From positions 2,232,001 to 2,296,000 of the forward strand of contig NZ_CP045929.1 in the NCBI RefSeq assembly GCF_009664835.1: DNA of 64,000 nucleotides. The letters run 5' to 3'. Position 1 is the stretch's first letter. Every line of letters begins with the position of its first letter. This document shows positions 52,168 through 63,085 of this stretch, piece by piece. A model generated the notes under the pieces. The model did no database searches. It was given only the letters and a program-made list of their open reading frames with translations, and had not been told where the DNA came from. The DNA comes from Allosaccharopolyspora coralli (GTDB lineage: Bacteria; Actinomycetota; Actinomycetes; Mycobacteriales; Pseudonocardiaceae). The translations under genes were made by a program, and so were the position numbers.

Positions 52168-53398
52168 ATGAGTTCCTCCACTGTGCCCACACATCCGCTG
52201 CGTGACGTCGGTCCGTCCGATCCGCTGGACGATCTCGCGCCGTTCCTCGACATCGTCGGAGACGCACGCGTGGTCGCTGTCGGCGAGAACAACCACCACG
52301 TTCGAGAGTTCACTCGCGTGCGGCATCGGCTCACACGAGCGTTGGTCGAACATGCGGGATTCACCCATTTCGGCCTGGAATCCGGGTTCCCGGAAGGGTT
52401 CACCGTCGAACGCTGGTTGCGTGACGGCGTCGGCGATCTCGCGGAGGTCGCCGACGCGGGAACGACATTTCTGCACGGTCGTGCCACCGAACTCCGCGAC
52501 ATGCTGACGTGGATGCGCGAGGCCGGTGTGCACTTCACCGGGCTGGACCTGCCGTCCTCGGCCGGCTCGGCCGCACCGGCGATCGACGCCGTCCGCCGCT
52601 ACCTCAACGCCATCGAGCCGGAGGCCGTCGGGCTGGCCGACGCGGCACTGGCTGCCACCGACGTGTACGCCGCAGGCAGCAACGCGCTCTCTCCCGTCCG
52701 CTATGCGGACCTGTCCGAGCAGATGCGCGACGCGGCGACCGCAGCCGTGAGTCGACTGCTGGCGCACATGGAATCCTTGCGTCCCTTGCATTCCGCCCGC
52801 TCCGGTCCGTGCGCCCAGGCGGTCGCCGAACACCACGCCCGTGGTGCTTGGTGGCTCGACCAGCATCAACGTGAGCTTCACGCGATGACCGCCGCACCAC
52901 GGCACACGGGGCCGCTGTCCTCACGGGACACCTACATGACGCGCACGGTGCGACTGCTGCTCGACAGCGACCCGTCCGCCAAGATCGTCCTCGGGTTGCA
53001 CAACGGACACCTGCAACGCACGCCGTTCACCCCGCACGGCGAGGCCGTGGTGATCCCCGTCGGTCAGCAGCTGGCGGCAGCACTCGGGACGGAGTATGTG
53101 GCCGTCGGTGTCACCGCGCACGGCGGCACCACGACGGGAATCACCGTGGACGGGTCCGGCGACTTCGGCGCGACCCTGCACGAAGCCGCGTTGCCGGCAC
53201 CGGAAACCCAGAGCATCGAACACGCACTCGGCGCAACCGGCCCTGTGCTGCTCGATCTTCGCCGGGCCGAACACGCGGACGAGACGCCGAGCAGTCTGCG
53301 TCACGTCGACTTCTTCGCGCCCACCCCGGTCTTCGACGCCTTCGACGCCCTGGTGCACCTGCCCACCATTCAGCCCTCGTCGTTCGTCACCGAACCGG

Positions 53399-53412
<14 letters not shown>
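52168..53412 (+). CDS. Erythromycin esterase family protein
   Basis: A 414-residue Ere-family hydrolase, a family that opens macrolide lactones or acts on related esters. The metal-independent active-site elements are present: E40 and H43 in VGENNHHVREF, E71 in FGLESGF, and the late histidine motif LGLHNGHLQR. The GENNHH form deviates from the common GExTHG, so substrate range may differ. AAGGAGAG precedes the ATG. It is coupled 12 bp after the ABC-F gene and overlaps the convergent alkyltransferase gene by 14 bp. Confidence 0.85.
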
Positions 53413-55092
<1,680 letters not shown>

Positions 55093-55111
55093 GCCACCGC
55101 TGCCGAGTTCA

Positions 55112-55150
55112 GCAGTCCGGGGCCGCCGTCAACCGGCGGTTCCGGACTGC
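55112..55150 (+). terminator. Hairpin terminator after mdh
   Basis: GCAGTCCGGGGCCGCCG (55112-55128) pairs with CGGCGGTTCCGGACTGC (55134-55150), 17 bp with two G-U wobbles and a 5-nt loop. Confidence 0.8.
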
Positions 55151-55277
55151 CTGTGCCCGATCAACCGGGCGCATCCAGCGGGTGTGAGAACTCGTAGTGG
55201 CCGAACCGAACAGCGAATCGCACGCCGAGTATCGGCATCGATGGCCTCCGCAAGTCGTGGTGGCTAGTGTCGGGTCG

Positions 55278-55865
55278 GTGTCCACATTCGACGAGGTCAC
55301 TCGGCACCACGATCCCGGCCCGGACGAGAACCCCTGGGTCGAGGGCCCGCCCCCGCCGGAGCCCGTCGAGATCGTCGAGTACGACCCACATTGGCCGCAG
55401 CGCTACGTCGCCCTGGCCGCCGACATCCGCCGGGTACTCGGCCCCAACGTCCTCGATCTCGATCACGTCGGCTCGACCGCCGTGGAGGGTTTGGCCGCCA
55501 AGGACATCGTCGACATCGACCTCACCGTGGCCGACCCGCGCCACGAGGCCGCCTACGTTCCGGCGCTGCGCGAACTCGGCTATGTGCACGTCGTTCGGGA
55601 ACCCTCGTTCCACGAGCATCGGATGCTGTCGCTGGCCGAGCCACGCGTGAACCTGCACGTGTGGGGGCCGGACTGTCCTGAGGTGATCCGGCACCGCATG
55701 TTCCGCGACTGGCTACGCGGCAACACCGACGACCGCGAACGCTACGAACACGCGAAACGGGCAGCGGTGCCGGGTGGTGGTCACGTCATGGACTACAACG
55801 AGCGCAAGCAGGACACGATCCGGGCGATCTACGACCGGGCGTTCCGCGCCGCCGGAATGCTCTGA
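55278..55865 (+). CDS. GrpB-family nucleotidyltransferase-like protein
   Basis: A 195-residue GrpB/UPF0157 protein with the nucleotidyltransferase-like fold. After a short tail it has VEIVEYDPHWPQRY, then LDLDHVGSTAVEGLAAKDIVDIDL, the conserved HVGSTAV-D-x-D core, and ending HVMDYNERKQDTI. Some family members are linked to nucleotide transfer or dephospho-CoA kinase fusions; no specific substrate is assigned. The GTG at 55278 is preferred; longer in-frame starts exist upstream. Confidence 0.82.
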   Translation: MSTFDEVTRHHDPGPDENPWVEGPPPPEPVEIVEYDPHWPQRYVALAADIRRVLGPNVLDLDHVGSTAVEGLAAKDIVDIDLTVADPRHEAAYVPALRELGYVHVVREPSFHEHRMLSLAEPRVNLHVWGPDCPEVIRHRMFRDWLRGNTDDRERYEHAKRAAVPGGGHVMDYNERKQDTIRAIYDRAFRAAGML

Positions 55866-55872
55866 GCGGCGT

Positions 55873-56331
55873 TCAGCAGTCGAGCAGCAGGTGCGGACGC
55901 TGCCAGGTGATCGATCCCCCGCCGGGCACCGTGCCGACCCGGCGGGCTCCGTACCGCAGGTAGAACGCCTCCGCGGGCGGATGCGAGACGATGTGCACGC
56001 GACTGACGTCCGCGGCGCGTGCCTCGGTGCAGAGGTCATCGAGGAGCAACGAGCCGATGCCGTGGCCCTGAACGTCGTCGGCGACGAACAGGTAGTCGAG
56101 TTCCCACTCTCCTGGCTCGCCCCGGCCGGGCACAAGCACGCCGGTGAAGCCCGCGATCCCTCCGGCGTCGGTGCGCGCCACACGCACCCGGTTCGCCTCC
56201 AGGTACCGAGTGGTGATCGTGTCGTCGGCGACCATCGCCTGGTACCCACCCGCGTAGGCCGCACTCGTCCGCACGATGCGCGTGAGGGCGTCGGCGTCAC
56301 GATGCTGGGCGGGCTGCACGGTCGCGGACAT
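55873..56331 (-). CDS. GNAT-family acetyltransferase
   Basis: A 152-residue GNAT protein: WELDYLFVADDVQGHGIGSLLLDDL contains the acetyl-CoA motif Q/R-G-x-G-x-G, followed by FYLRYGARRVG. No acceptor can be named. The ATG at 56331 (MSATVQPAQHRD) is favoured over longer in-frame starts. It converges on the GrpB gene with a 7-bp gap. Confidence 0.82.
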   Translation of the reverse strand: MSATVQPAQHRDADALTRIVRTSAAYAGGYQAMVADDTITTRYLEANRVRVARTDAGGIAGFTGVLVPGRGEPGEWELDYLFVADDVQGHGIGSLLLDDLCTEARAADVSRVHIVSHPPAEAFYLRYGARRVGTVPGGGSITWQRPHLLLDC

Positions 56332-56380
56332 ACGCCCGAGGGAATCATGCCGCACCGGTGTCGCCACGTCGGGGCGGCGC

Positions 56381-56656
56381 TCAGCTCTGGATCGGACGAC
56401 TGAAGGCCACCGAGTGATGTCCACGCGCCGCGAACACGGCTGCGCCCACGAGCGCCGCGGCGTGACCGGCCATCGCCAGGAAGACGCCGCTGCCGGTCGC
56501 TACGTCGACGATCGATCCGGCGAGGGCACCGAGCGCGAAACCCAACCAGGCGCCCAGGACGCCACCCAGCATGGTCTGGCCCGGCGCTCCGGGGGTGGTC
56601 ATCATGATCAGGGCGGCGACGACGAGACCGATGAGGCTCACGGACAGCGTTGGCAT
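56381..56656 (-). CDS. Small membrane protein
   Basis: A 91-residue protein with three hydrophobic segments (about 3-20, 29-50 and 58-77) rich in Ala/Gly. No conserved motif was recognised. Two adjacent ATG codons (56662 and 56656) are possible starts. It lies 49 bp upstream of the acetyltransferase gene on the same strand and may be co-transcribed. Confidence 0.6.
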   Translation of the reverse strand: MPTLSVSLIGLVVAALIMMTTPGAPGQTMLGGVLGAWLGFALGALAGSIVDVATGSGVFLAMAGHAAALVGAAVFAARGHHSVAFSRPIQS

Positions 56657-56792
56657 CAGCATGCGTCCACGATGCGCCGGATTCGGGCCACGGAGATCAG
56701 GGAAGCTCCCGAGAGCCACCCCGAGAACCCGACTCCGGAACCTGAGGGACCACCCGCACCGGTGGCTGAGGCGCGCGGGTTCCCCACGCGCT

Positions 56793-57947
56793 TCACGCCT
56801 GGGATTCGCTGTCGGCCGGGGTGGGCTCGACACGGTCGCGGAGTGCGCGGAGCTCGGCGAGGGTGGTGTCGAGCTGAGTCTCGGCCCGCTGCGCCCGCGC
56901 GACGGCTTCGGCGCGCGATTGCTCCACAGTGGTCAGACGCTGCGTGGCGTCCTCTTCGCTGCGGCGCAGCGTCTCGGCCGACTCCGCCCGTACGGAGGCG
57001 AGTTCTGCGGCGTGTCGTTCGCGGAGGTTTCCGATCTCGTCCAGCCGGGTCCGGAGTTCCGCGCGTGCATCGGTAAACTCGGTGCGGACGTCGGCGAGGT
57101 CCTTCTTGGTGTCGGCGAGCGTCTCGGTCGCGTGCTGAGCGGTCTGTTCCGCACGCGCCGCGCGCTGTTCGGCGTCCGTTCGTGCGGTTTCGTGCTCGGC
57201 GACGAGCCGACGCGATTCTTCCCGTGCCGCAGCGACTTTGCGCTCCGCATCCGAGGTCGCCTGGTCGGCGTGCCGCTGCGCCTGCTGGATCTGCTCGTCC
57301 GCGTCGCGGCGGGCGGCAGCCAGGGCCACCTCGTACTCGTTGCGGGCTGCCTCTATCTCGTTCTCGGCCCGGGTGCCGGCCTCATTCGCCTTCTCGACGG
57401 CGGCGTCGCGAGTCGATTCGGCGTCCTGCGCGCGACGTTCCGCCTGTTCGGCGGTCTCCCCTGCATCCTCGGCGGCCGAATCGGCGGCCTCACGTGCGTC
57501 CTCTGCGTCCCGGCGCTGCTGCTGGGCGGTCGCCAAGGCCTGCTCGGCGGCGGCGACCCGGTGTGCGGCGTCGGCCTGCGCCGCCTGGACCTGCGCCTCC
57601 GCGACGCTCGGGTCGGACAACGACCGCAACTCCCCGATCGCGTTCGACAGGTTCCGAGACAGCTGCTCGGACAAGCTCCGGTACTGGCGCAGAAGCTCGT
57701 CGGCGCGCATCCGGGCCGATGACACCGGCCCCTCCCATTCCGTCACGGTGACCGAATCCGTGGCGGTGTCGTCGTGGCGGCGCTGGCGTTCCTTCCATGC
57801 TCGCCACCGAGTGTGTTCCGGCAGGTCACAGTACTCCGGAGGACGCCCAGGAGCGCCGGTCCGCGGAACCGGGCGCTCACACCCGGGGAACTTGCAGCTC
57901 CCGTCGCCGCGGGGCTCCTCAACCTCGGTGACGGTCTGCTCGGTCAT
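56793..57947 (-). CDS. Long coiled-coil protein with N-terminal zinc-knuckle-like motif (KfrA-like)
   Basis: A 384-residue protein. The N terminus has two cysteine pairs, CKFPGCERP and YCDLPEH, resembling a zinc knuckle (res 15-45). Residues about 75-375 are an almost unbroken Ala/Glu/Arg-rich coiled coil. The layout recalls KfrA-type plasmid DNA-binding coiled-coil proteins. It starts 34 bp after a tyrosine recombinase on the same strand, so the two probably act together or are co-transcribed. DNA or replicon organisation is a guess. Confidence 0.7.
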   Translation of the reverse strand: MTEQTVTEVEEPRGDGSCKFPGCERPVPRTGAPGRPPEYCDLPEHTRWRAWKERQRRHDDTATDSVTVTEWEGPVSSARMRADELLRQYRSLSEQLSRNLSNAIGELRSLSDPSVAEAQVQAAQADAAHRVAAAEQALATAQQQRRDAEDAREAADSAAEDAGETAEQAERRAQDAESTRDAAVEKANEAGTRAENEIEAARNEYEVALAAARRDADEQIQQAQRHADQATSDAERKVAAAREESRRLVAEHETARTDAEQRAARAEQTAQHATETLADTKKDLADVRTEFTDARAELRTRLDEIGNLRERHAAELASVRAESAETLRRSEEDATQRLTTVEQSRAEAVARAQRAETQLDTTLAELRALRDRVEPTPADSESQA

Positions 57948-57981
57948 GGCCGGAACCGTACTAGAGCCCGGTCCGCGCCGA

Positions 57982-58980
57982 TCAGTCCGACGCACGCCCG
58001 GTCGCGGCCGCCACCAGGTGTGCCGGATCGCCCGTCAAGGACAGCGCCACGTGGTCGTAGAGCTGAGTGATCGCCGCCGAGGAGTGACCGAGCGCGTCGC
58101 GACGATCCTCTAGCGCCGCTCCCCGCTGCCGGGCGATGGTGTTGAACGTGTGTCGCATCGAGTGCGGCGTGATCGTCTGCGGCATCTCCACCCCCGCCTG
58201 CGCTGCGGCGCGCTGCACGAGCCGCGAGACCTGGTGCCGGGAGATCCGCGCGCCCACACGGGTCGTCACCAGCGGCTCGTCCCGTCCGGCGTCGCGCTCG
58301 GTGAGGTGGGCATCCACGAGTGACGCCACCGGTGCGGGCAGCGGGCGGGTGCGGACCTTGCCGCCCTTCATCCGCACCGTCAGCACCCGCATTCCGTCCC
58401 GCTGCCCCAGATCCGCGACCTCTGCGGCGCACAGTTCGGACACGCGGATCCCGAGGTCGATGAGCAGCGCCAACGTCAACGCGACGGCGCTGGGTTCCAG
58501 GGTGCGGTGTTCGGAACCGCCCGCCGACGCCAGCATCGCCCCGGCCTGGCCCTCGGTGACACTCGTGGTCGGCGAATGTCCGCGGTCGTAGCGGGGGCGG
58601 GCGGCGTCGCGGGCCGGGTTCGCGTCGGTCGCCCCCGCCCGGACGAGGAACGTGTACCAGCTCGACACCGCGGCCATTTTCCGCGCGCGGGTGGAGGCCG
58701 CGAACTCCTTGCCGGTGCGGGGATTCGTCGCCGCCGCCAGCTCCGCGCCGTACATCTGCACCTCGGGCAGACGCACCGACAGCGGGTCGAGGCCCCGTCG
58801 CACGCACCAGTCCAGGTACTCGCCGAGGTCCCGGGAGTAGGCGGACCGGGTGTGTCCGGACTCGGAGAACGACCCGAGCCACGCGGCGACCAGCGAGCCG
58901 ACACTGTGGCCGGTCGAGGCGGTGGCCGCCAGCGTTCCGGTACGCGACGCGGGCGAGGAGACGACATCCACGATGATCAC
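57982..58980 (-). CDS. Tyrosine recombinase (XerD/phage-integrase family)
   Basis: A 332-residue tyrosine recombinase. An N-terminal SAM-like core-binding domain (about 27-120) precedes a catalytic domain with R179 (LGIRVSEL), a beta-hairpin lysine near K208, H273 and R276 (HSMRHT), H299 (LGHSS) and the nucleophile Y308 (ITQLYDHV). All catalytic residues are present. Chromosomal XerC/XerD are usually elsewhere, and no phage genes surround it, so it could be a stand-alone or plasmid-derived recombinase. GTG start at 58980; a GTG at 58971 is also possible. No attachment site was recognised. Confidence 0.88.
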   Translation of the reverse strand: MIIVDVVSSPASRTGTLAATASTGHSVGSLVAAWLGSFSESGHTRSAYSRDLGEYLDWCVRRGLDPLSVRLPEVQMYGAELAAATNPRTGKEFAASTRARKMAAVSSWYTFLVRAGATDANPARDAARPRYDRGHSPTTSVTEGQAGAMLASAGGSEHRTLEPSAVALTLALLIDLGIRVSELCAAEVADLGQRDGMRVLTVRMKGGKVRTRPLPAPVASLVDAHLTERDAGRDEPLVTTRVGARISRHQVSRLVQRAAAQAGVEMPQTITPHSMRHTFNTIARQRGAALEDRRDALGHSSAAITQLYDHVALSLTGDPAHLVAAATGRASD

Positions 58981-59133
58981 CGTAGCCGCCGGTGACCACG
59001 GTCAGCCAACATGCAGGCGTTCGTGCTCGGTGGTCTCGTCCTCGTGGTCGAGCTCGTCCGGCGATACTCTGTTGGACCGTCGCGACCGTGACCGGCGTTG
59101 TGGAACCGGCATCCGAAACTGAGGGGAAGTCGA

Positions 59134-60078
59134 ATGGTGGAGTTGCATCCGGAGACCGAGCCGCACGCGTCGGGAATGCTCGATGTCGGTGACGGCCACT
59201 CGATGTACTGGGAAGTGCGGGGTAATCCCGACGGCAAACCCGCGGTGATCGTCCACGGTGGACCGGGGTCGGGAATGAACCCGCAGGGTGCGCGACTGTT
59301 CGACCCGAGCCGCTACCGCATCGTCCTGTTCGACCAGCGCGGCAGCGGACGCAGCACCCCGCACGCCGCCGACGTCACGAGCTCGCTGGAGCACAACACC
59401 ACCTGGCATCTCGTCGCCGACATGGAGCTGTTACGTGACCATCTCGGCGTCGACACCTGGCTGCTCAACGGAGGATCCTGGGGTTCCACCCTGGCCCTCG
59501 CCTACGCGGAACGGCACCCCGAGTGCGTCTCGGAGATCGTCCTCGCCGCCGTGACCACGACCCGGCGAAGTGAGATCGACTGGCTGTATCGGGGTGTCGG
59601 CCGGTTCTTCCCCGAACAATGGGCCCGGTTCCGGGACGGCGCGGGCTCCGACGAGGTCGTCGCCGCGTACGCCGAGCTGGTGAACGACCCGGACCCGGCG
59701 GTGCGCGACAAGGCGACCGCGGACTGGTGCAAGTGGGAAGACACCGTGCTCTCGGGCGAGATCGGCGGCGACGAGGGGCCCTACCAAGGACGCCCGGACG
59801 CTGCCCGCGCCGCGCTGGTGCGGATCTGCGCACACTACTTCGCCCATGGTGCCTGGCTGGACGAAGGCGCTCTCATCCGCGACGCGGGACGGCTCGCCGG
59901 GATCCCGGGCGTACTCGTCCACGGCCGCTTCGACCTCGGCGGCCCCCTGGAGACCGCGTGGGAACTCGCCCAACGCTGGCCCGACGCCGAACTCACCGTT
60001 GTCAACGAAGCAGGCCATCTCGGCAACGACACCACCCGTTCCCACGTCCTCGCGGCACTGACCCGTTTCCAGGCGTGA
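59134..60078 (+). CDS. pip: Prolyl iminopeptidase (alpha/beta hydrolase)
   Basis: A 314-residue proline iminopeptidase that removes N-terminal proline. The oxyanion motif HGGPGSGMNP (41-50), FDQRGSGRSTPH, the nucleophile S115 in NGGSWGSTLAL and the late GRFD and EAGHLGND segments holding Asp and His are all present. GAGGGGAAG precedes the ATG at 59134. The TGA stop lies in palindromic terminator copy C, shared with the convergent peptidase gene. Confidence 0.9.
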   Translation: MVELHPETEPHASGMLDVGDGHSMYWEVRGNPDGKPAVIVHGGPGSGMNPQGARLFDPSRYRIVLFDQRGSGRSTPHAADVTSSLEHNTTWHLVADMELLRDHLGVDTWLLNGGSWGSTLALAYAERHPECVSEIVLAAVTTTRRSEIDWLYRGVGRFFPEQWARFRDGAGSDEVVAAYAELVNDPDPAVRDKATADWCKWEDTVLSGEIGGDEGPYQGRPDAARAALVRICAHYFAHGAWLDEGALIRDAGRLAGIPGVLVHGRFDLGGPLETAWELAQRWPDAELTVVNEAGHLGNDTTRSHVLAALTRFQA

Positions 60079-60117
60079 GCCCTTGTGGTGCCTATGACCA
60101 CTGAAAAGGCTCACGCC
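60072..60117. terminator. Palindromic terminator, copy C (degenerate)
   Basis: The outer arms GGCGTGAGCC (60072-60081) and GGCTCACGCC (60108-60117) match copies A and B; the inner T/A tracts are eroded. It lies between two convergent genes and contains the stop codon of the iminopeptidase gene. Confidence 0.8.
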
Positions 60118-60123
60118 CGCCGG

Positions 60124-62451
60124 TCACAGTGTCTGTGTTCGGGTCACGGCGCTGATCGGGCGTACCAGCACGAGACCGTCCGGCGGGGTGAACCCAGGAA
60201 CTTGGGTCAGGTCGTGACCGCGGTCGGCGATGCGCACGGGCAGCGTATCGGCGTGTTGCGTGAGTACCAGCTGCACTTCAATGCCTTCGGATGGCGCGCC
60301 GTGAAAGACGAATCCGAAGTCCTCACCCTGCTCGGTGCCGGTCACTGACCGGCCGGCGACCGTCGCGGAGCGGACCGTGGCCTGCTCGGCGTCGACCCAC
60401 AAGCCGAGCGCGGCCGCTTCTCGCGGAGAGGACAGCCGGAGCGTGAGTTCCCGAGTGCCTGCCGGGTCCCCCCGGTCGGCGACGACTTCGAGTCGGGGTC
60501 CGGGCTGCGCCGCGATCGGTGCCGGCCCGTGCGCGAGCGGCTCGCCGTCCACCCACGGAAAGGCGTCGTCGAGCACGGCAGGCTGCTCCGGCAGTAGCGA
60601 GCGGCTCCAGTCCGAGTCCGGAGTGTCCGATGTCGCCCAGTACGCGGTATCGGCATCGGCATCGATCGAGTACAGCAGCTGCTGCTGTCGAGGCGGGGTG
60701 GCGCCGGGGCGATTCGCCACGAGCCCGGTCGCGATGAGCGCGGCCACGAGCGTCAGCCCCAGAGCTGGAAGCGCTGCGCTGCGCCACCAGGACCGACGAG
60801 CGTCCGAGGACCAGAGGTTCTCGAAGACCGGCAGGGCCAGCCACACGGCGATCGCGAACAGCACCGTGCCGAGCACCCCACCCAGCGCCAGGTCGACTTC
60901 GAAAGCGCTCACCGCGCCCGGCGCCAGCAGCACCGCCGCGGGCACCAGGGCGAGCAGCGTCACGACCACGCGTCCCACGGTGTGCTTACGCGGCATCACT
61001 GCGGTGATCAGTGCACCGAGCACCACCGGAAAGGTGGGCGGCACCAAGAGCGAGGAGAGACCCGGCAACGTCAACGTCGCCAACACCGCCAACAGCGCGA
61101 ACGTGAGAAGCCCACCCGCGGCGAGTGCCTCGGCGCCGAGCCGGCGACGCAGCAGCGCGTACGTCCCCACCAACACGCCGAAACCGGCCAGCAGCATCGC
61201 GACCTGATACGGACCCGGGGTGTAGGGAACCCCGACCACGGCGGAGGCTTGACCGGGTTCGACGGTGGACGCGACCTGCCACACCGCGAACGCCGCGAGC
61301 CCTGCGGCGGCCAGTGCAACGAGGGTGACCACAGCGGAAATCACCGTGCGCGGCAACGTGAGCGCGCGACGCCAGCGCGCCAGTCCCACCACCGCTGCCG
61401 CCAGCGCGAGCATCACCCAGGCCAGTGGCGCTTCTGCGGCCTGCGGGTATCGGGCCTGTCCCCACGGCAACGTGGTCACGAGATCGTTTCCCGCACGAGG
61501 CACCGTCGCGAGATCCCGGCCGGCGAGATCCCGGGTCATCGTCAGACTGGCGATCCCCATCTGTTGCAACGAACCGTCGCTGAGGTTTTCCGGCGTGTCG
61601 AGGGGCGAGTGGTAGTACGCTCCGCCACCGGTGATCGCCGTGTCGTAGGAGTGCAGGCCGCCTTCGGTGAATCGTGTGACGTCGGTGTCGTTGGGCAGCG
61701 CCTCGAACACGGCCTCGAACGCGGAGTCCGCGACGGTTCCCGGAGCGAGCGAGAGCACCTCCAGTAGCACCGCGTTGGGCGAGGTTGTGCGGAACGTCGT
61801 GGGAACTCCTTCGTTCCCCCGGGCCTCGTGGTTGAGGAGCACGGTGGTGCCGAGCTGGTCGGCGCGGTCGCGCACGAACGCTTCCGCTCCGAGTAGGCCG
61901 AGTTCCTCGGCGTCGGTGATCAGAATGGTGACGTTGTTGCGTGGTGCCGTTTCCGTCGCACTCAACGCTCGCGCGGTTTCCAGCAGGGTGCCCATGCCGA
62001 TGCCGTCGTCGGCGGCCCCCGGCGAGGCGGCCACCGAGTCGTAGTGGGCCGCGAGCACCACCGTGCCCGTCGGGTCGGTGCCGGGAAGCGTGGCCAGGAC
62101 GTTGGACACGGCCGCGAGTTGCCGCGTTCCCTCGTCGGGGTTGGTGGCCCCAACGGACCGGTGCACCTCGGTGTTCCAGCCCCACGTCTCGAGTTGTTCG
62201 AGCAGATACCGGCGCGTCTCGGCGTGTTGGGTCGATCCCAGAGTGCGGGGTTCCGCGGCGACGCGTTCGATGTGCTCCATCGCGCGTTCGCCGCTGAACT
62301 GCTGAGACGGTGCGTCCGCTGCCCGTGTGGCTGGTTGCTGAACGAATGCACTGAGCGCACCGAGCAGCAGCAGACCGAGGAGTCCGATGGTCGACAACCA
62401 CCGGGTCCGTCCCATGCGAGCTGACCGTGGCACTGGCGTCGAAGCGCTCAT
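60124..62451 (-). CDS. Membrane-anchored M28 family aminopeptidase
   Basis: A 775-residue exported/membrane M28 peptidase. After a signal-anchor helix (about 17-37) the extracytoplasmic peptidase domain carries the zinc residues H136 (AAHYDSV) and D148 (GAADDG), the E182-E183 pair (TDAEELGLLGA) and the distal His in GLHSYDTAI. About eight membrane helices follow (about 345-590), then a C-terminal beta-rich domain (600-775). The layout resembles the ER-type Fxna/vacuolar Pff1 group. The ATG at 62451 is chosen at the signal anchor. Confidence 0.85.
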   Translation of the reverse strand: MSASTPVPRSARMGRTRWLSTIGLLGLLLLGALSAFVQQPATRAADAPSQQFSGERAMEHIERVAAEPRTLGSTQHAETRRYLLEQLETWGWNTEVHRSVGATNPDEGTRQLAAVSNVLATLPGTDPTGTVVLAAHYDSVAASPGAADDGIGMGTLLETARALSATETAPRNNVTILITDAEELGLLGAEAFVRDRADQLGTTVLLNHEARGNEGVPTTFRTTSPNAVLLEVLSLAPGTVADSAFEAVFEALPNDTDVTRFTEGGLHSYDTAITGGGAYYHSPLDTPENLSDGSLQQMGIASLTMTRDLAGRDLATVPRAGNDLVTTLPWGQARYPQAAEAPLAWVMLALAAAVVGLARWRRALTLPRTVISAVVTLVALAAAGLAAFAVWQVASTVEPGQASAVVGVPYTPGPYQVAMLLAGFGVLVGTYALLRRRLGAEALAAGGLLTFALLAVLATLTLPGLSSLLVPPTFPVVLGALITAVMPRKHTVGRVVVTLLALVPAAVLLAPGAVSAFEVDLALGGVLGTVLFAIAVWLALPVFENLWSSDARRSWWRSAALPALGLTLVAALIATGLVANRPGATPPRQQQLLYSIDADADTAYWATSDTPDSDWSRSLLPEQPAVLDDAFPWVDGEPLAHGPAPIAAQPGPRLEVVADRGDPAGTRELTLRLSSPREAAALGLWVDAEQATVRSATVAGRSVTGTEQGEDFGFVFHGAPSEGIEVQLVLTQHADTLPVRIADRGHDLTQVPGFTPPDGLVLVRPISAVTRTQTL

Positions 62452-62819
62452 GATCCAGACTGTAGCCGCACGAGCCCGTACCGCAGCACCGCGAACCGCA
62501 TGAACCGGTCTCCGATATGTGGTCGGAAAGTCTCCCTCGGTGGCTGCCTCGCCCTGGAGTGGCGTTGATTCGCCACCGGATGGATCCGCTCCATCCGAAT
62601 ACGCAGTCCGCTCGCGTCTCGGGCGAGGGACGGCCGCAACAAGATCTGTCGGCTCCGACGACGACGTCGGCATGTGGTCGTGGATGCGTGGACGCAGGCG
62701 GTGGGTACTGGCAGATCTGTTTCCCGACCCCCGCACGTTGATCGGGAGCCGGTTACTTCTGGGCCTGGCAGTGGGCGGCGCGACTTAAGTCCATTCCGAC
62801 CTACATCGCCGCGTTGCGG
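62452..62819. other. Intergenic region upstream of M28 peptidase
   Basis: No convincing gene. An 8-bp hairpin CGGATGGA/TCCATCCG (62577-62584 and 62590-62597) lies in the promoter zone of the peptidase gene. The remaining sequence next to the truncated VOC gene shows no recognisable element. Confidence 0.5.
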
Positions 62820-63085
62820 CTACGGGAGCTGCTGCAACGCCCACGAATTCCCGTCCGGGTCACTGAAGGTCACAAACGACCCCCAAGGCTGGACGTCGAC
62901 GTCGCTGACCGGGACGCCCCGACCGGACAGCTGCTGACGAACGGCCTCGGCGTCGTTCACGACCATCTGCAGGCCTTGCTGCGATCCCGGCGCCATCTCG
63001 GTGATCCCGGTACCCAGAACGATCGAACACGCTGAGCCCGGGGGCGTGAGCTGCACGAACCGCAACGTGTCGTGCACTTGGTGAT
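62820..63085 (-). pseudogene. VOC/glyoxalase-family gene, 5' truncated by transposon
   Basis: About 87 codons of a vicinal-oxygen-chelate protein remain: LRFVQLTPPGSACSIVLG, the middle GLQMVVNDAEAVRQQL and the terminal metal-ligand region GSFVTFSDPDGNSWALQQ. Full-length relatives have about 40 more N-terminal residues (first beta-alpha-beta with a metal His) that are missing. The homology stops exactly where the GGGG terminus of the Tn3-type element begins, so the insertion cut the gene. Confidence 0.8.
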
